From Rachycentron canadum (taxonomy: Eukaryota; Chordata; Actinopteri; Carangiformes; Rachycentridae), in assembly GCA_038496675.1 (NCBI GenBank), contig CM076650.1:8388891-8452890 (forward strand): DNA of 64,000 bases, given 5' to 3'. Of the stretch, positions 50,114-61,996 are shown one piece after another (the stretch's first letter is position 1; each line of letters opens with the position of its first letter). The translations under genes were made by a program, and so were the position numbers. Below the pieces are notes generated by a model that was given only the letters and a program-made list of their open reading frames with translations, was not told the origin of the DNA and did not search any database.

Positions 50114-50353
50114 CACGAGGGGGGTGGGGAAGGGGATGGCTGTGTTGTATTTCCTGTGTCGCAGTTTACTGTTTTTTAGAGCAAGAAAAATGGGCTTATG
50201 TAACGGTCATGTGATTTAGCCAGAAATAGTGGTGGGGCTACAGCTGCTGCCTCTCCTCCTGCAGCTTGGTTCCTTGGCTTTTGGCAGCAGCCAGACAGAC
50301 ACACTGCGCACTACTCCTGCTAGCTCAGAAAACAACTTCTGCTCATTCCTACA

Positions 50354-50420
50354 CAAATACAAATACTGTACTGTAGATGAAACAAAGGCAGTGCACAGAA
50401 TGTACATGTTTGAGCAAACT
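50354..50420. repeat. 67-bp direct repeat, copy 2
   Basis: Exact partner of 49567-49633. Contains ACTGTACTGTAGATG and GCAGTGCACAGAATG; not low-complexity. Confidence 0.95.
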
Positions 50421-50792
50421 GCATGTAAACAGAACGCACAATCTTTCTTGCAACAACACTCAAGTCCATGCCAGAAATCTTGGATACTCCTAAAAAAGCA
50501 AATAGTACAGGATGATCGTGTAAGAAAATACAGACTGATATGCCCCGACATGCTAAAATGAATATGAATGTGATCATATACACAGTATGAGATGTGGACA
50601 AAATTTTAACATCAATCTTAATAGAGTTAATCCATATACTGGGGTCATGGGGGTCAGTATACCACTCCATCTGGGTTGTGTCATGATTTCCGTTTGTGCA
50701 TCCCTTGTGTGTTTGTTTGTGAAATCACATACAACATTTTTTTTTTGTTTGTTTTTTTTTTTTTTTTAATTGTCAAGGGGAGCAGCTTTCTC

Positions 50793-50870
50793 TGCACGTG
50801 TGTGTGCGCGCGCACGTGTGTGTGTTTCCATGCATGCATGTGTGTGTATGAGAGCGAGAGAGTGAATGAC
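50793..50870. repeat. GT/GC alternating microsatellite
   Basis: Alternating purine-pyrimidine with a GCGCGCGCAC core at 50805-50815, then ATGCATGCATGTGTGTGT. It is followed by a purine-rich segment to about 51050. Confidence 0.85.
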
Positions 50871-51580
50871 TGTGTGTGCACGAGCATGAGCCTGTCTGTG
50901 TGTGGGCGTATGGCGCTCTGAGGCTGGCGGACGTGTGGAAAAAGGGAAAAAGGAGGGATGGAGATGCAGCCGTAGAGAAGGAGAAGAGTGGAGGAGGAGA
51001 GGAGCTGTACAGTGAAGAGCTAGTGGAGCGGAAGGAAGCGCTCTGAAATGGGAGATCATTGGGTTTAGCTAAGGGCTAGGCAGGAGGCAGGAGGGATTCT
51101 CGCCATGTTAACATCACTGTCAGGAATAGTCTAGCTGCAGCCAGTGTCCTGGTTCCAGCGAATTCTAATACCCTCATGCCATATACTGTATAATACACCA
51201 TTAGTCATGCGTTGTAGAATGTGAGAGCGGAATAATCACAATTTCAATAATTTTCACAGTGATAATCATGAAATGCAGATCTGTGATATTGCCAGACATT
51301 TCACGGGTTTCTGTGTTGACCTACATTACAACAGAGATTCAACAGCAGAATCAAATATTTACTGCCTTTCATCGTAATGTAATCAAACGGACTGTATACT
51401 TTCTGTAATATGATCAAAGCTATTATTCGCATTTCATAATTAAGCAGCCTCAATCACCCTCCTCTCTCTCTCTCTTTCGTTTAATCACTACACATCACTA
51501 TGAAAGTATCATTTTTGTTCTTTGTCAGGCTGCATGTATAGTTCACCATAGAACTGACATTGCATCTTGTTTTTCTGTAG

Positions 51581-51697
51581 GTCAGCACAACTACCTGTGT
51601 GCCGGAAGAAATGACTGTATCATTGACAAGATCCGAAGGAAAAACTGTCCGGCATGTCGCGTACGGAAGTGTCTCCAGGCAGGGATGAACCTTGGAG
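51581..51697 (+). CDS. nr3c2: Mineralocorticoid receptor, exon 4: zinc finger 2 (part of residue 641 to part of 680)
   Basis: 117 bp, the usual length of this exon in NR3C genes; acceptor TTCTGTAG, donor GGAG|GTGAGG. It encodes QHNYLCAGRNDCIIDK, then IRRKNCPACRVRKCLQAGMNLG. Zinc ligands are about C647, C653, C663 and C666, and the D-box (AGRND, 648-652) mediates dimerisation on DNA. The basic run IRRK is part of the DNA-contacting/nuclear-localisation surface. After the last zinc Cys it reads RVRKCLQ, whereas human MR has RLQKCLQ, so two positions differ in an otherwise near-invariant region. Confidence 0.97.
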
Positions 51698-51794
51698 GTG
51701 AGGAGTCACACCCTCATTACAGATTTGCCCTGTCACGTGTCTTCAGATGAGACATTTGAGTCAGCCTAGCTCTGTGTGTAAGAAACGATATATA

Positions 51795-51796
<2 letters not shown>

Positions 51797-51842
<46 letters not shown>
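51797..51842. repeat. (TA)23 microsatellite
   Basis: Pure TA repeat. Confidence 0.97.
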
Positions 51843-51844
<2 letters not shown>

Positions 51845-52114
51845 TAGGTCTTGCTGTGGTCATTTTAGGCCCAGGGATGTGTAGTCATAGGATGTTTGTG
51901 TGTTCAATATAACCATATAACCATATATGCATTATGCATGTGCATATGCATACAGTAGGTATAGATCTACACTACTCTTTATGCTGCCAGCTGACAAAGC
52001 CTGCAGACATGGCATAGTATTGTATCGTGAGGAAAGACAACACTATAGTAGAGAGCAGGGAATTCAGAAGTGAAGTGTGATATATTTTTTTTTTTTTAAA
52101 TATATTTATTTATT

Positions 52115-52195
52115 GCCACTGGCTTATTCCAATTCAGGGTCACAGTGGCATTTGCAGGGAGGAAAGCACGCTTGATAGGTTTTCAGTCCATTAGA
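52115..52195. repeat. Possible degraded SINE tail
   Basis: attccaattcagggtcacag ... gataggttttcagtccatta resembles the tail of the SINE family seen at 11041-11338 (cagggtcg..., aggtcgccagtcca type). Weak and short. Confidence 0.35.
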
Positions 52196-54389
52196 GAGAT
52201 TGAAATGACAGATGTTTTTTCAGTTTTATGGTCTCAAAGGTAAGTAAAGTTAAACATGACTGAAAATGCATAGAAAAATTTTACTTGCAGGATAGTGAAC
52301 ATACAGTAGAGTAATGCCGTCAACTCGCATGTGTAACTGATGCTGTTTCTGAACTTTAGGGGTCCTCTAAATCTTTATGAATTCCATTTGCAGTGGGAAG
52401 AATAATTAATTGATGCATATGGAAATTTATTCAATTAGAATGATGTGTTTATTTAATCTCCAAGCAAGGTCCTTGATTTGCGTAAAAATTAACCATTAAC
52501 TGTTCATTAAGTTGTTCTTAATGATCATTTCCCCTTTATCGTACAATACTTGACATTTTAGTGATTTTATTGATTTGGATGTGCAATGAAGTCACAGTAA
52601 CTATTATTATATTTCAGTTACTTAATTCAGACAGGTTCTGTGACTTTATGTAAAAGTACTGCGTTTTATTTGCTGATATTTGCTGAATTGGTTTGGCTAT
52701 TGTCAAAAACAAATGAGTTACACCAAGAGTTTGGGGACAAGACAGTAATTTCTCAGAAAAAGGGCCTTTAAACTTTTTTGCATTTGGTTTAATGCCTGCT
52801 GTTCAAATATTACATTTAATACATGAAGAAAAACTTTATCTACAAACCAATCCTGATAGTACAATTAAAAAAAAAAAACATTTAACAAATCTGATATAGT
52901 TCAGACAACAAGAGAATGTTATTTTTGTTGATATTGGCTTGATGTCTTATTGAATGAACAGGATATAGACAAAGTAAAACACACAGGGTTTATGCACAGG
53001 GAAGACTGGGGAGTGGCAGTTCTAGGCTTCCTTGCAAGGGAACAAAAGCCTGTATGATGCATACTGGGGTGAAGGTGGATCTTCTAAAATACTATTATAT
53101 TATAGAGTATTATAGAGATATAGAGTATTATAGCAGAGAGTTTAAAGATTTTCAGCAGCAACATACCAGACCAAAAGAATGGACACAACAAAGTCACCTT
53201 AAAAAGGCTGCCCTGGGTCACTCTTTCACATTGAGCTAATTTATAATTCAGAATATCTACACAGTACAGTGTTGTTGTTTTCCATATGTTGTCACTCCAC
53301 CCAACATAAGAAGCATAAATGTCACACTTAATGTGTGTAGGTACAGAGCTATTAGACAACAGGATTGATGAAAAGAGCTATGCCTCCTAGCTGATTAACA
53401 CTCACCAAACATGTACTAATTACAGAGGAGACAAACCAAAAACTTTGACAACCTCATCAGATACAGAACCTGACATGAGCTATTCAAATCTTTCTAGTGT
53501 GAACTGGGCCTCAGGCAACAGTATGTGTCTTCCTGACAATACGTTTAGAAATAGTGAGTTGAGATTGTATCTATGGAACTTAAAAGTCTAAATCTAAACA
53601 CAGTGTCAATATATAAACACAACGGCTTATCAGCAGATAAATACTAACTTAAGCACATAAAAACCGCAAAAACATGACATGGAGGAACCACACCTCTGTC
53701 GAGTGAAATGTTATGTGGTGTTGAAAAGCAGCTGATAACCTTGAGTTTCATAAGAGCCTAATGTTGCCAATGAGTGTGCCTGTATGCTTGAGTAGCAGCA
53801 GTTTGAGCCATTGAACGGGAGCTCAATGGTTTATAGCTAATAATGATATGAAGACAAGTAACGAAAGCTGCCAGACACACCAATTACAGAGAGAGAAAAA
53901 GTATTTTTGTAATTCTAGCCAAATATTAAGTATGTGGGATAAATTTGATCATTACTACCAAGTCCAAGTTAGCCTTGAAAACAATATTAAGGGAAGATAA
54001 GATCATGCAATTAACTGTGCAATGGACATGTTTTTATTCCTACTATTAGCATCATCTGGTAAAACCACTCAAACCAATTCAATGTTTCAGTACCAAAACA
54101 TCATTGTCCTCAACACTGTCTAAACGAGTAGATCATTCATCAAAATTTCGACCAAAAAAAATAAAAAAAATCCGAGCAAAAGCCTATTTAGTCTATGGCA
54201 GAAAACATTAGCTCACTCAACTACTAGCTAGCTACATGAGACAGTTAAATAAATAAACGCAGCCTACGAAAAGACACTTATCAGCCAACACGGTCATGAC
54301 CAACGAGCTGTGAAACTGATAACCGAGATAAGACTGAGCAAAAGTTGGAAAACAAAGCTAAAACACAACTCACAGACAGCAACAGTAAC

Positions 54390-54660
54390 ATTAGCCGACT
54401 TTGTTTTAGCGCTTAAGCTAGCGGCATTAGCGTTCACGCTAACTTACTGTGGTCAAAGCGAGGCGGTGGTTTCCCGGCTAGTCTCGTTCCCAAATTAAAG
54501 AAAGCAGGCCAGGAAAACGTCGGGAAACATCTCCGGCTTGTGGACAAACGGTGGCTTAAGCCAATTTTCCAACGGATGGAGTTGAGGATTACCGGTGTCA
54601 GCAGCAGCAGCTAGCATTAGCACAAAAAAAAAAAAAAAAAAACCTTTCCAAAGCGGCAGG
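54390..54660 (-). promoter_or_regulatory. Isolated CpG-rich segment; possible antisense promoter/first exon
   Basis: About 16 CpGs in 270 bases amid AT-rich, CpG-poor intron, with repeated GCTAGC/GCTAAC/ATTAGC motifs. On the minus strand a good donor (ACA|GTAAGT; plus-strand ACTTAC at 54442-54447) follows a stretch with a CAGCAGCAG-type (CTG on minus) cluster. On the plus strand it ends in an A run (about 54624-54642), so a retrocopy with a poly(A) tail is the alternative. Open frames (62 and 64 codons) are not convincing. Confidence 0.4.
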
Positions 54661-54697
54661 TGCAGACTGAACTTGTTAATGATAAGCATTGTGGCAG

Positions 54698-54740
54698 CTT
54701 TATTTTATTTTATTTTATTTTTTTTATTTATTTATTTTAA
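54698..54740. repeat. (TATTT)n / T-rich low-complexity tract
   Basis: Pentanucleotide-like TTTTA repeat grading into TTTA. Confidence 0.85.
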
Positions 54741-55822
54741 ATGAAGCCATGTCTGACAGCTTTGGTATAGCATTATACTGGACTGGGTGTTTAGCTAAAA
54801 ACCATATTGAAGAGGGTTTATTACATGGACTTACCTGTCTTGTTAGGGCAGCAGCACACCTGAGTTGATTGCCTGAACAAGCTGATTGGCTTACATCAGT
54901 GTTAATTAACACGTCTGCTCCATTGGCAGGGCCACTAATTAAAACTAGTGTACTCCATTATATTGCAGTCCTGCAATAAATCCTGACTCTGTGAAGGATA
55001 TAATGCTTTAGTTTTGACTGAAACTCTATTAGTTCATCTTCATGGCCTTTTTGGAGGCTGCAGTTTTATGTTGCTGATGAGTTGTACTGAGTTACATGGA
55101 CGGATGTTTCTATTATTTTGCTCGCTCCATTTATATCAGTGAGAACAGGCTAAATGACAGAAATGGCTGAAACTGCTGAATGCAGCACCATTCAATAGCA
55201 CCACAAACTGCAGCCTCCAAAAGTTGAGGTTCATCTCAAACAACAAACATAATAATCTTCATTCTTCATGATTTATTGCAGGACTGCTGTACTTGATAAA
55301 CTGCCATCTGAGTTTATGTATTTATTCACTTGTTTATCATCCCTTAAATATCTTCATCTCTGTATGGCACTGGGTAAGAAAGAGTAATGGACTATTATTT
55401 GCTCTTGGTTTTACTGGACACTTTATAGTTTTTGATCCACAGCCTAACATTTACAGCTCCAACTTCAAAAAAGCTATATCTTCGTTTACCTACAGGGAAA
55501 AACAGATTTCGTCAAAAATGTAATTGTTGAAATTTGATTTGCAGTGTTTTTTAAATATTGAGGTACAAAACAAGAAAGTACACTGGTCACACCTGGATTA
55601 AAGTTAAACATTTAATAACAATACATAATATCATTGTTAATACATGCAACAGACATGAACTTATGTAGCTAGATACGGATTGTTATAAACACATATCCAC
55701 ATTTGGATTTTATAAATGAAATCCCTAGAATATTGGTCATATTGCAGTTTTAAACTCAGACTTTGATTGTATGAAGTGCCACTATCAACAGTGTGTTTAT
55801 AAGAATGCCATGTTCTCCACAG

Positions 55823-56167
55823 CACGAAAGTCCAAAAAGTTAGGGAAGCTGAAGGGAGTCAGTGAGGACCTGCAGGGCTCTAAGGACGGCCAAACTGCCA
55901 CAGGTGGTGTTGGAGGCGGTTACCTGTCCTCAGAGAAGGAGCTGAATGCCAGTGCTGCCAGTGCCCTGGTGCCCCACGGGCCTGGGGTGGTCACACCTTT
56001 TCTGCCGCCCTCCATCTGCAGCGTGTTGGAGCTGATTGAGCCTGAAGAGGTGTACTCTGGCTATGACAACACGCAGCCTGACACCACTGACCACCTGCTG
56101 TCCAGTCTCAACCGCCTGGCCGGAAAGCAGATGGTACGCATGGTGAAGTGGGCCAAAGTACTTCCAG
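55823..56167 (+). CDS. nr3c2: Mineralocorticoid receptor, exon 5: hinge and start of LBD (part of residue 680 to part of 795)
   Basis: 345 bp, acceptor CTCCACAG, donor CCAG|GTTAGT. It starts with the MR-diagnostic RKSKKLGKLKG (basic, part of the nuclear localisation signal), then a low-conservation hinge rich in Gly, Ser and Ala (about 692-745). It then enters the ligand-binding domain: ELIEPEEVYSGYDNTQPDT (helix 1 region) and LLSSLNRLAGKQM (helix 3). N776 and Q782 correspond by alignment to human N770 and Q776, known ligand contacts. It ends VKWAKVLP with Gly795 split. The hinge lacks the Gln/Pro runs of human MR. Confidence 0.97.
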
Positions 56168-57738
56168 GTTAGTTACCACTAGAGCGATGGGCTGAGGCCT
56201 AAATGCTCTTCATGAGTGTGTTTAAACCAGATTTGGAAAGGAGTTGAAACAGCACCCTTAAATATATGTGTAATGTGTGAATTATTTTTTAAAGGTTTTA
56301 TTTAAAAATTAAAACAGTATTTTAAATTGTACTACAATTTTTTTTCCTGTTGCTTTTAAAAGTCAATACAAAGACTGAAGTAAGTGAATTTCATGAAAGC
56401 CGCTTGTAAAGTCACTTGTGAGTGTTTACAATGTTACATTTATAATGAATTTATTGTTAACAAGCAATTGAAATTCAGTCAGTATTATTTATGAAAGAGT
56501 CAAAGAAAATTCTGTGTGGTAAAATTATTAGTCTAATAAACAAGGAGGTGTCTACACAGTAATTATTGACGAGTTATAATAAAGACAACATGTCATCTTC
56601 ACTTTTGATCTCACCATTTTGCTGGTTGTGTGAGTGCACCCAGCACACAAATTTGAATTTGAAATATTAGGTCAGGAAATAATTCTGCAAAGCTTCAACA
56701 AGATTAGCAATGAATCCAATTTTACCATTAAATAGAATCAAGATTAAGATTTCCAAACAGAACTCATTTACATCAGATTGAACAGAAGATCTAATGTCTA
56801 TCTCATTAATTTTTACCTATAAGCCACAACACTGGAAATAAAAGGGGTAAACAAGTTAAAAAATGGCCCTAAAATGCCAGTCAGTGGGAGACATATTGAA
56901 AGATGCCTCACAGGTAGCTCTTTGAGGCTGTTTAATTTGCTGTATTGCAAATATTTGATACCTCCACGGTGTCTGCTTGCCATATCCGGACGTATAAATA
57001 GAAGAGGAGCCAGACAGAAGGGTCAAAATGAGTACCTTCGACTTTCAGATATGCCACCGCCTGCATTCAGCTTGCATCTGGATGTGGCAGGGCTAACACA
57101 ACACTGTCAATACCAACAACATGTTCAAGGAAAGTCTGTGGCTTGTCTTATGTTAATAAAAGCTATGTTAGTATTTGTGATGTGCAGTTGCCTTTAAAGT
57201 GGCATAACAAATCAAAATTCAAATCAAATCTCATAATTAGCTAGCCAAACAGTGTCAAGACAGGCATTTCACATACCTTTTCTACAAATGCATATAGACT
57301 GAAATAGCCACTAAGCCTTGATAAGTCACTTGTGTGTCCTCACTTGGCCTGTGATTTGCAAGAGGAGTTTCTTGCCAGAGTTTGATTGAGAGTTTGGCAA
57401 GTTTCCTATTCTAATCTATTTCTGGTGCTCCATAGACAACATGCCAATAACTGGAGGCCTTGTGGGATTTTCATAAAAGAAGAATGGGTGAATATTTCTA
57501 AGTGGTGATCATGTCTAAACAAATATTGCCATAAAAAAAAATACACTGTAACAAAGATAGACAGTATGTAATGTGCACACATGCACATGCCCAGCTGAAT
57601 AAATGACTCTTAAGGAGCTTCTTACGTTCAAATACATTGGGTGCCTCAGAATTGTCAGCTGCATTTAAACACAATGCTTTCCTCTCATCCGCCGCTTCAT
57701 CAGTGTATGTTATGTGTTTGTGTTTTTCTGTGTGTTAG
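56168..57738 (+). other. Intron 5 (1.6 kb): no gene seen
   Basis: Donor GTTAGT, acceptor TGTGTTAG. Unique AT-rich sequence; a 107-codon frame at 56874-57197 has no recognisable similarity. Confidence 0.93.
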
Positions 57739-57883
57739 GTTTCCGGGGCCTGCCCATTGAGGACCAAATCACCCTGATCCAGTACTCATGGATGTGTCTG
57801 TCCTCCTTTTGCCTCAGCTGGCGCTCCTACAAACACACCAATGGACAGATGCTCTACTTTGCCCCTGACCTCATCTTTAACGA
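57739..57883 (+). CDS. nr3c2: Mineralocorticoid receptor, exon 6: LBD helices 4-6 and beta-turn (part of residue 795 to part of 843)
   Basis: 145 bp, the size usual for this NR3C exon; acceptor GTGTTAG, donor CGA|GTAGGC. It encodes FRGLPIEDQITLIQYSW, MCLSSFCLSWRSYKHTNG and QMLYFAPDLIFN. The nuclear-receptor signature (DQITLIQYSW) forms part of the coactivator groove. S816 aligns with human S810, where S810L causes inherited hypertension, and R823 with human R817, which contacts the steroid A-ring. Position 819 is Cys where human MR has Ala813. Reading past the donor gives TAG at once, confirming the exon end. Confidence 0.97.
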
Positions 57884-60666
57884 GTAGGCATACACTTCCA
57901 CATCTGCAGAACACTGGACACATAGGTCTGATGATATTAAAGTGTACTCGATCTGACATCTACTGAAGGTCCACATATTCCGCGTTTTTTGTTTTAAATT
58001 ATTTTTACACGTTTATATTCAAAATGTTAAGTCCACTATCATCTCACCCATTCGAAGCACCAAAATTTCAGCAAACACACAAGGCACTTAGATACATTAC
58101 ATTACATATATTGTTGTCTGATGTCTTTTGGGATCTCCAACACACAAACGTGTCTCTAGGTGAGAACAAATAATTTGTTTTTCAGATGATTAGCATTGGT
58201 TAGGATTTGTATATTAATCTTTAGTAGCTTTTGCTATTTTCTGCTGCTCATCAGATGCAAATTTATGCACAAACATCAATTTTGCGAGTGGATTTTAGAG
58301 AGTGAGGAGTGGCCTTTCCTGCCGCACTATTTTAAGCACTCCATTAACATGCCTGAAAACTACTGAAACTGAGTTTTTGTCATAATGACGTTGCATTGTG
58401 TACTTCAAACAAGGTCGTAATCTTGCACCTGATTTCTGGCACAAAAATACTTTTAGACTTTTTCTTGCTTCGTTAATTGCGTCAGGCACAGGCGATCAAA
58501 AGCCTAGCAGGGGCAGTCAGTGTCCCACTTAATCTGTGCTAATACGTTTGAACAGGAGAGCAAGTGGAGAGGAAGTGTATGTGGGCATGTTCTTGTTGGA
58601 GCTGCAGTGCATGGCCGATGATGAATTGAATGTTATAGAATTAATCAAAGAGGAGAATAGCAGCCTCTGTAGGCAGCTTGCTGTAGAGGAGTAGGTTCAT
58701 GCAGGGGCAGGTTTAAAAGCTCCAACTAATAGCTTGTGTAAGTCAATGTCAGTGGGTCAGTTTGTCCCAAATATAAATAAATAAATAAACAACAGCACAA
58801 ATGCCATTGTGCAACACAGCAACTGCCTCTGTCTGTGTGTGTTTTAGCACTGTGAGCTTTGTACAGTGGGTAAAAGCATTAGTTTGCCACACCACTGATC
58901 CTCTGATCCTCTAATCTATTTAGTGCCAACTGGATCACAGTTTATTAAGAATTATGTGTTTTTTCTGCAAGATGACTAACAGTTTTTTGGAGAAAACCTA
59001 ATTTTCTGATTGAGACTTAATGGTGTGTGTCATTTGGCAAGTCCAGTTAGGAATAAGTTAATAACAGAGAAAAATGTTGAATTACACATGCATTTATAGG
59101 ATAAGTGAATATGTGTTTTTTTGAGGAGAGATTTTCTTTTTTTACTTAAGAGTATTCTGCTAGTGCTGTATATGATATACACCATCATGTACAGACCTAT
59201 CCCACGGATGGATGGGTCTAGTATTCAGCCTGACAGAGCAGAGGAGATGTAGACCTGCTGCAGCTAAAGATGGCCTGGATGTTGGGCGCATACTGGCTGC
59301 CTGGATATCACTACAAGCACTGCTGTGTCTTTTTGGGCCGAGGTGTCTTGGGCGTTGCTCGATGTTAATATGCACTAGACCATTCGTTGAATAGTTCACT
59401 GATAATTCAGTCAATAATTGGGACAAAATTGGACCATAACTTTGCTGAGTCTTTAGGGTAGTGGACAGTGGACACTTGTTTCCATAGCTACTTAGTTTCC
59501 ATAGCTACAGGACATTAAGGGATCTATTGAGTAGACTGTCCACTCACTCAGCTGTTAGAGTGAAATCTGTCACTGATGTAGAGTAAATTCTGCAAGGACA
59601 AATGTGCATTTTACATCAAAGACAAAGTAAGCCTGCATAATCTCAGTCATTTAGTCTTTTATTTGTGCTAAATGCGTGCACCAGATAAACAAAGCTCTTT
59701 CCCTAACTGTTCTGGGCACTCAATCATGATTCAATTACTGTACATTTTGGACAGGCAGAATTTATCCACTATGTATAAAGGTGGACATGAAGCATATGTA
59801 AGCAGGCGGTGGCATATCTGACAATAACAATAAGATCCACTGTCCAAAGAAACTTCTGTATAAAACTTATATTTTTAGGTTCCAAGGCAGCAGCTCCCCC
59901 TGTCTGTGCCTTCACCAGTCAGTGCACTGTTCCTGTTTTGTCCACACAGAGAGTTTACAGGCAAGATCACTCGGTTTTGGTACCTTAACCAGCTGTAATG
60001 TAACGTAATTTTTACCAGAAAACGTCAATGTTAGTCAGTCCAGATACTATAAAGTTCGTGGTCTTTATTTGTCAAAAACACTGTCTGTCCTTGGCTTGTG
60101 ACTGCAGTTATTGGTGCAAGATGATTTACATTGTGTCACTGTTCCCTTGTCAGCTTAGCTTTCAATCAAAAACACACACTGGCCCACCCACTCAAAGGCT
60201 TTAGGCTAAAAGAGCATTTCTGTTGTATCTTTGAAGACCCTTTTCCTGTTTCACTACTAAAAAATATTGCAATAAAATTTAGAATTACTTTGACCTCATT
60301 TTTAGCTGCATAAAGGAGTGTCTGGTTGTGATTTCAGTTAGATGTTAAGTGATTTATTTGGACATATGGCTTCCTACAGCCAGAGATGAATCTGAACTTT
60401 CCTTTCCTCAGTTCTGTGCTCCTTCCTGAATCTTTTACCATAGAAACAGAGAAAGAGAGAGTTCAAGACTGAGAGAGAAAGACAGAGAGAAAACCAGAGT
60501 GAGAGCGAGACAGAGATATACAGAGATGAGAAAGAGAGAGGGAGAAGGAGGGAAGGAGAGAGACTGCTGCCAGTTTTTTTCTTCTTCTTCTTTCCTCCCC
60601 AAACCAGCAGCTCATTTTGGGCAGTGATTCAGCAAAATTGATTTCAGGAAGAGAGTGTGAGAGAAG

Positions 60667-60697
<31 letters not shown>

Positions 60698-61865
60698 GTG
60701 TGGAGACTTTAGAAACTCCAGCCCAAAGTTGTAGGTATTAAATGATGTTATGCTGCACTTTGCGAAACTGCACACATACAGAGTGTAGCTCAGCAGGGAA
60801 ACAGGTCTGCTCAGGCGTTGTCACAGTTTATCAGTTATTCACTCTGCCCCACAGACACAGCTGTACAGTAAATACTGTAAAGCGTTATGTTGTCTAACAC
60901 TTTAATGGGAACATTATGCACTCACTTCAAATCGGCAGCTTCTGGCCACCTCTAAAAATGTTTAGTCTGGGTCTTATCAGAGTGAAGTCTCCAGCCCCAC
61001 TGCCTATGTAATGATGCCGTTCCACTGTTTTGTGGGTAAAACTCTGACCTCTTTCAAGTCAAGCCACACCACTTGCATTTAATTACTGTAGTCTCGATAG
61101 GATGGTGATTTATAGCTGAGAGAAGTGGCATCTGTAAAGTCAGAGATTCCCTTGAATCTGGGCATCTGCAGAGCACATTCCTGATTGGCTGATACTATAT
61201 ATCCCGTCTAATGTGTCTTTCCTGTTTTTGTGAACTCTGTGATGTAACCAAGATTATTTTGCTGGTAAAATGTGTGTGAAAAACGGTGGAAGAGAGAAAG
61301 TATGAGGCATGATGGGCATGCGCGACCGGCATGTGCACCTAATGGTGTATTTTCAACAAACCAATTCACATAAGCCTGTTTAGTAAACACTTAGATCTCA
61401 GTATAGTTAACACGTGTTCATGTATGTGTCATTTCTGTCAACATAAATGTGTTTGAAATTATACATCTTTCGTTAAAGGGTTTCTATGGTGACTAGAGTT
61501 AGGGGGTCTTTAGTCTGCCACAGTCTTAGAGAAGTGGTGCATCTGTGCTGTGATACTGTACGCAGCACTCTGCAATCTGGGGGGATTTGGTATTCTGCTC
61601 TTAGCCCAGACAAGTAGGATCCTCCTCTGCACTGTGTGGAAATATTGTTTCACTGGGCTGAACTAGTATGATAGGAATGGAGTGAGGAAGCCAATGAGTG
61701 AGTTAGTTTTGACAATAAAAAAATCACAATTGATAAAGAGCACTTAGAATGAGGATTATAATAGGGATATATAATACAGGAGTTTTGGGAAAAAAAAAAA
61801 CACTACTTTTTGTTATCATGGTATCATGCTCCCATCCCTCATTCATCCCTCTTGTCTTTCTTCAG
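57884..61865 (+). other. Intron 6 (4.0 kb): no gene seen
   Basis: Donor GTAGGC, acceptor GTCTTTCTTCAG. Unique sequence with a GA-rich tract at 60440-60695. Short ORFs have no recognisable similarity. Confidence 0.93.
60440..60695. repeat. (GA)n-rich tract with pure microsatellite at 60667-60694
   Basis: AGAGAG clusters interrupted by a CTTCTTCTTC patch (about 60580) and ending in about 14 GA units. Confidence 0.9.
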
Positions 61866-61996
61866 GGACCGCATGCAGCAGTCAGCCATGTACGACCTGT
61901 GTGTGGGCATGAGGCAGGTGAGCCAGGAGTTTCTACGTTTGCAGCTGACCTACGACGAGTTCCTCTCCATGAAGGTCCTTCTGCTTCTCAGCACAG
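61866..61996 (+). CDS. nr3c2: Mineralocorticoid receptor, exon 7: LBD helices 7-9 (part of residue 843 to residue 886)
   Basis: 131 bp, the usual NR3C length; acceptor TTCTTCAG, donor ACAG|GTAGGC, ending phase 1. It completes Glu843 and encodes DRMQQSAMYDLCVGMRQ, VSQEFLRLQLTYDEF and LSMKVLLLLST. S849 aligns with human S843, a phosphorylation site known to block ligand binding, so that control point is conserved. The remaining LBD (about 100 residues in human MR, including AF2 helix 12) is encoded by two further exons not in this window. Confidence 0.97.

Larger units (their letters stand above)
43397..51580 (+). other. Intron 3 (8.2 kb): no gene seen
   Basis: It lies between the two zinc-finger exons (phase 1, Gly641 split). 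It contains T/A runs (43738-43750, 44609-44639), a purine tract at 45340-45560, a 67-bp exact duplication (49567-49633 and 50354-50420) and GT-rich microsatellites at 50091-50113 and 50793-50870. Short ORFs show no recognisable domain. Confidence 0.9.
51698..55822 (+). other. Intron 4 (4.1 kb)
   Basis: It separates zinc finger 2 from the hinge exon, phase 1 (Ala680 split). It contains an AT microsatellite, a possible degraded SINE tail and an isolated CpG-rich segment (54390-54660), listed separately. No recognisable coding sequence otherwise. Confidence 0.93.
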
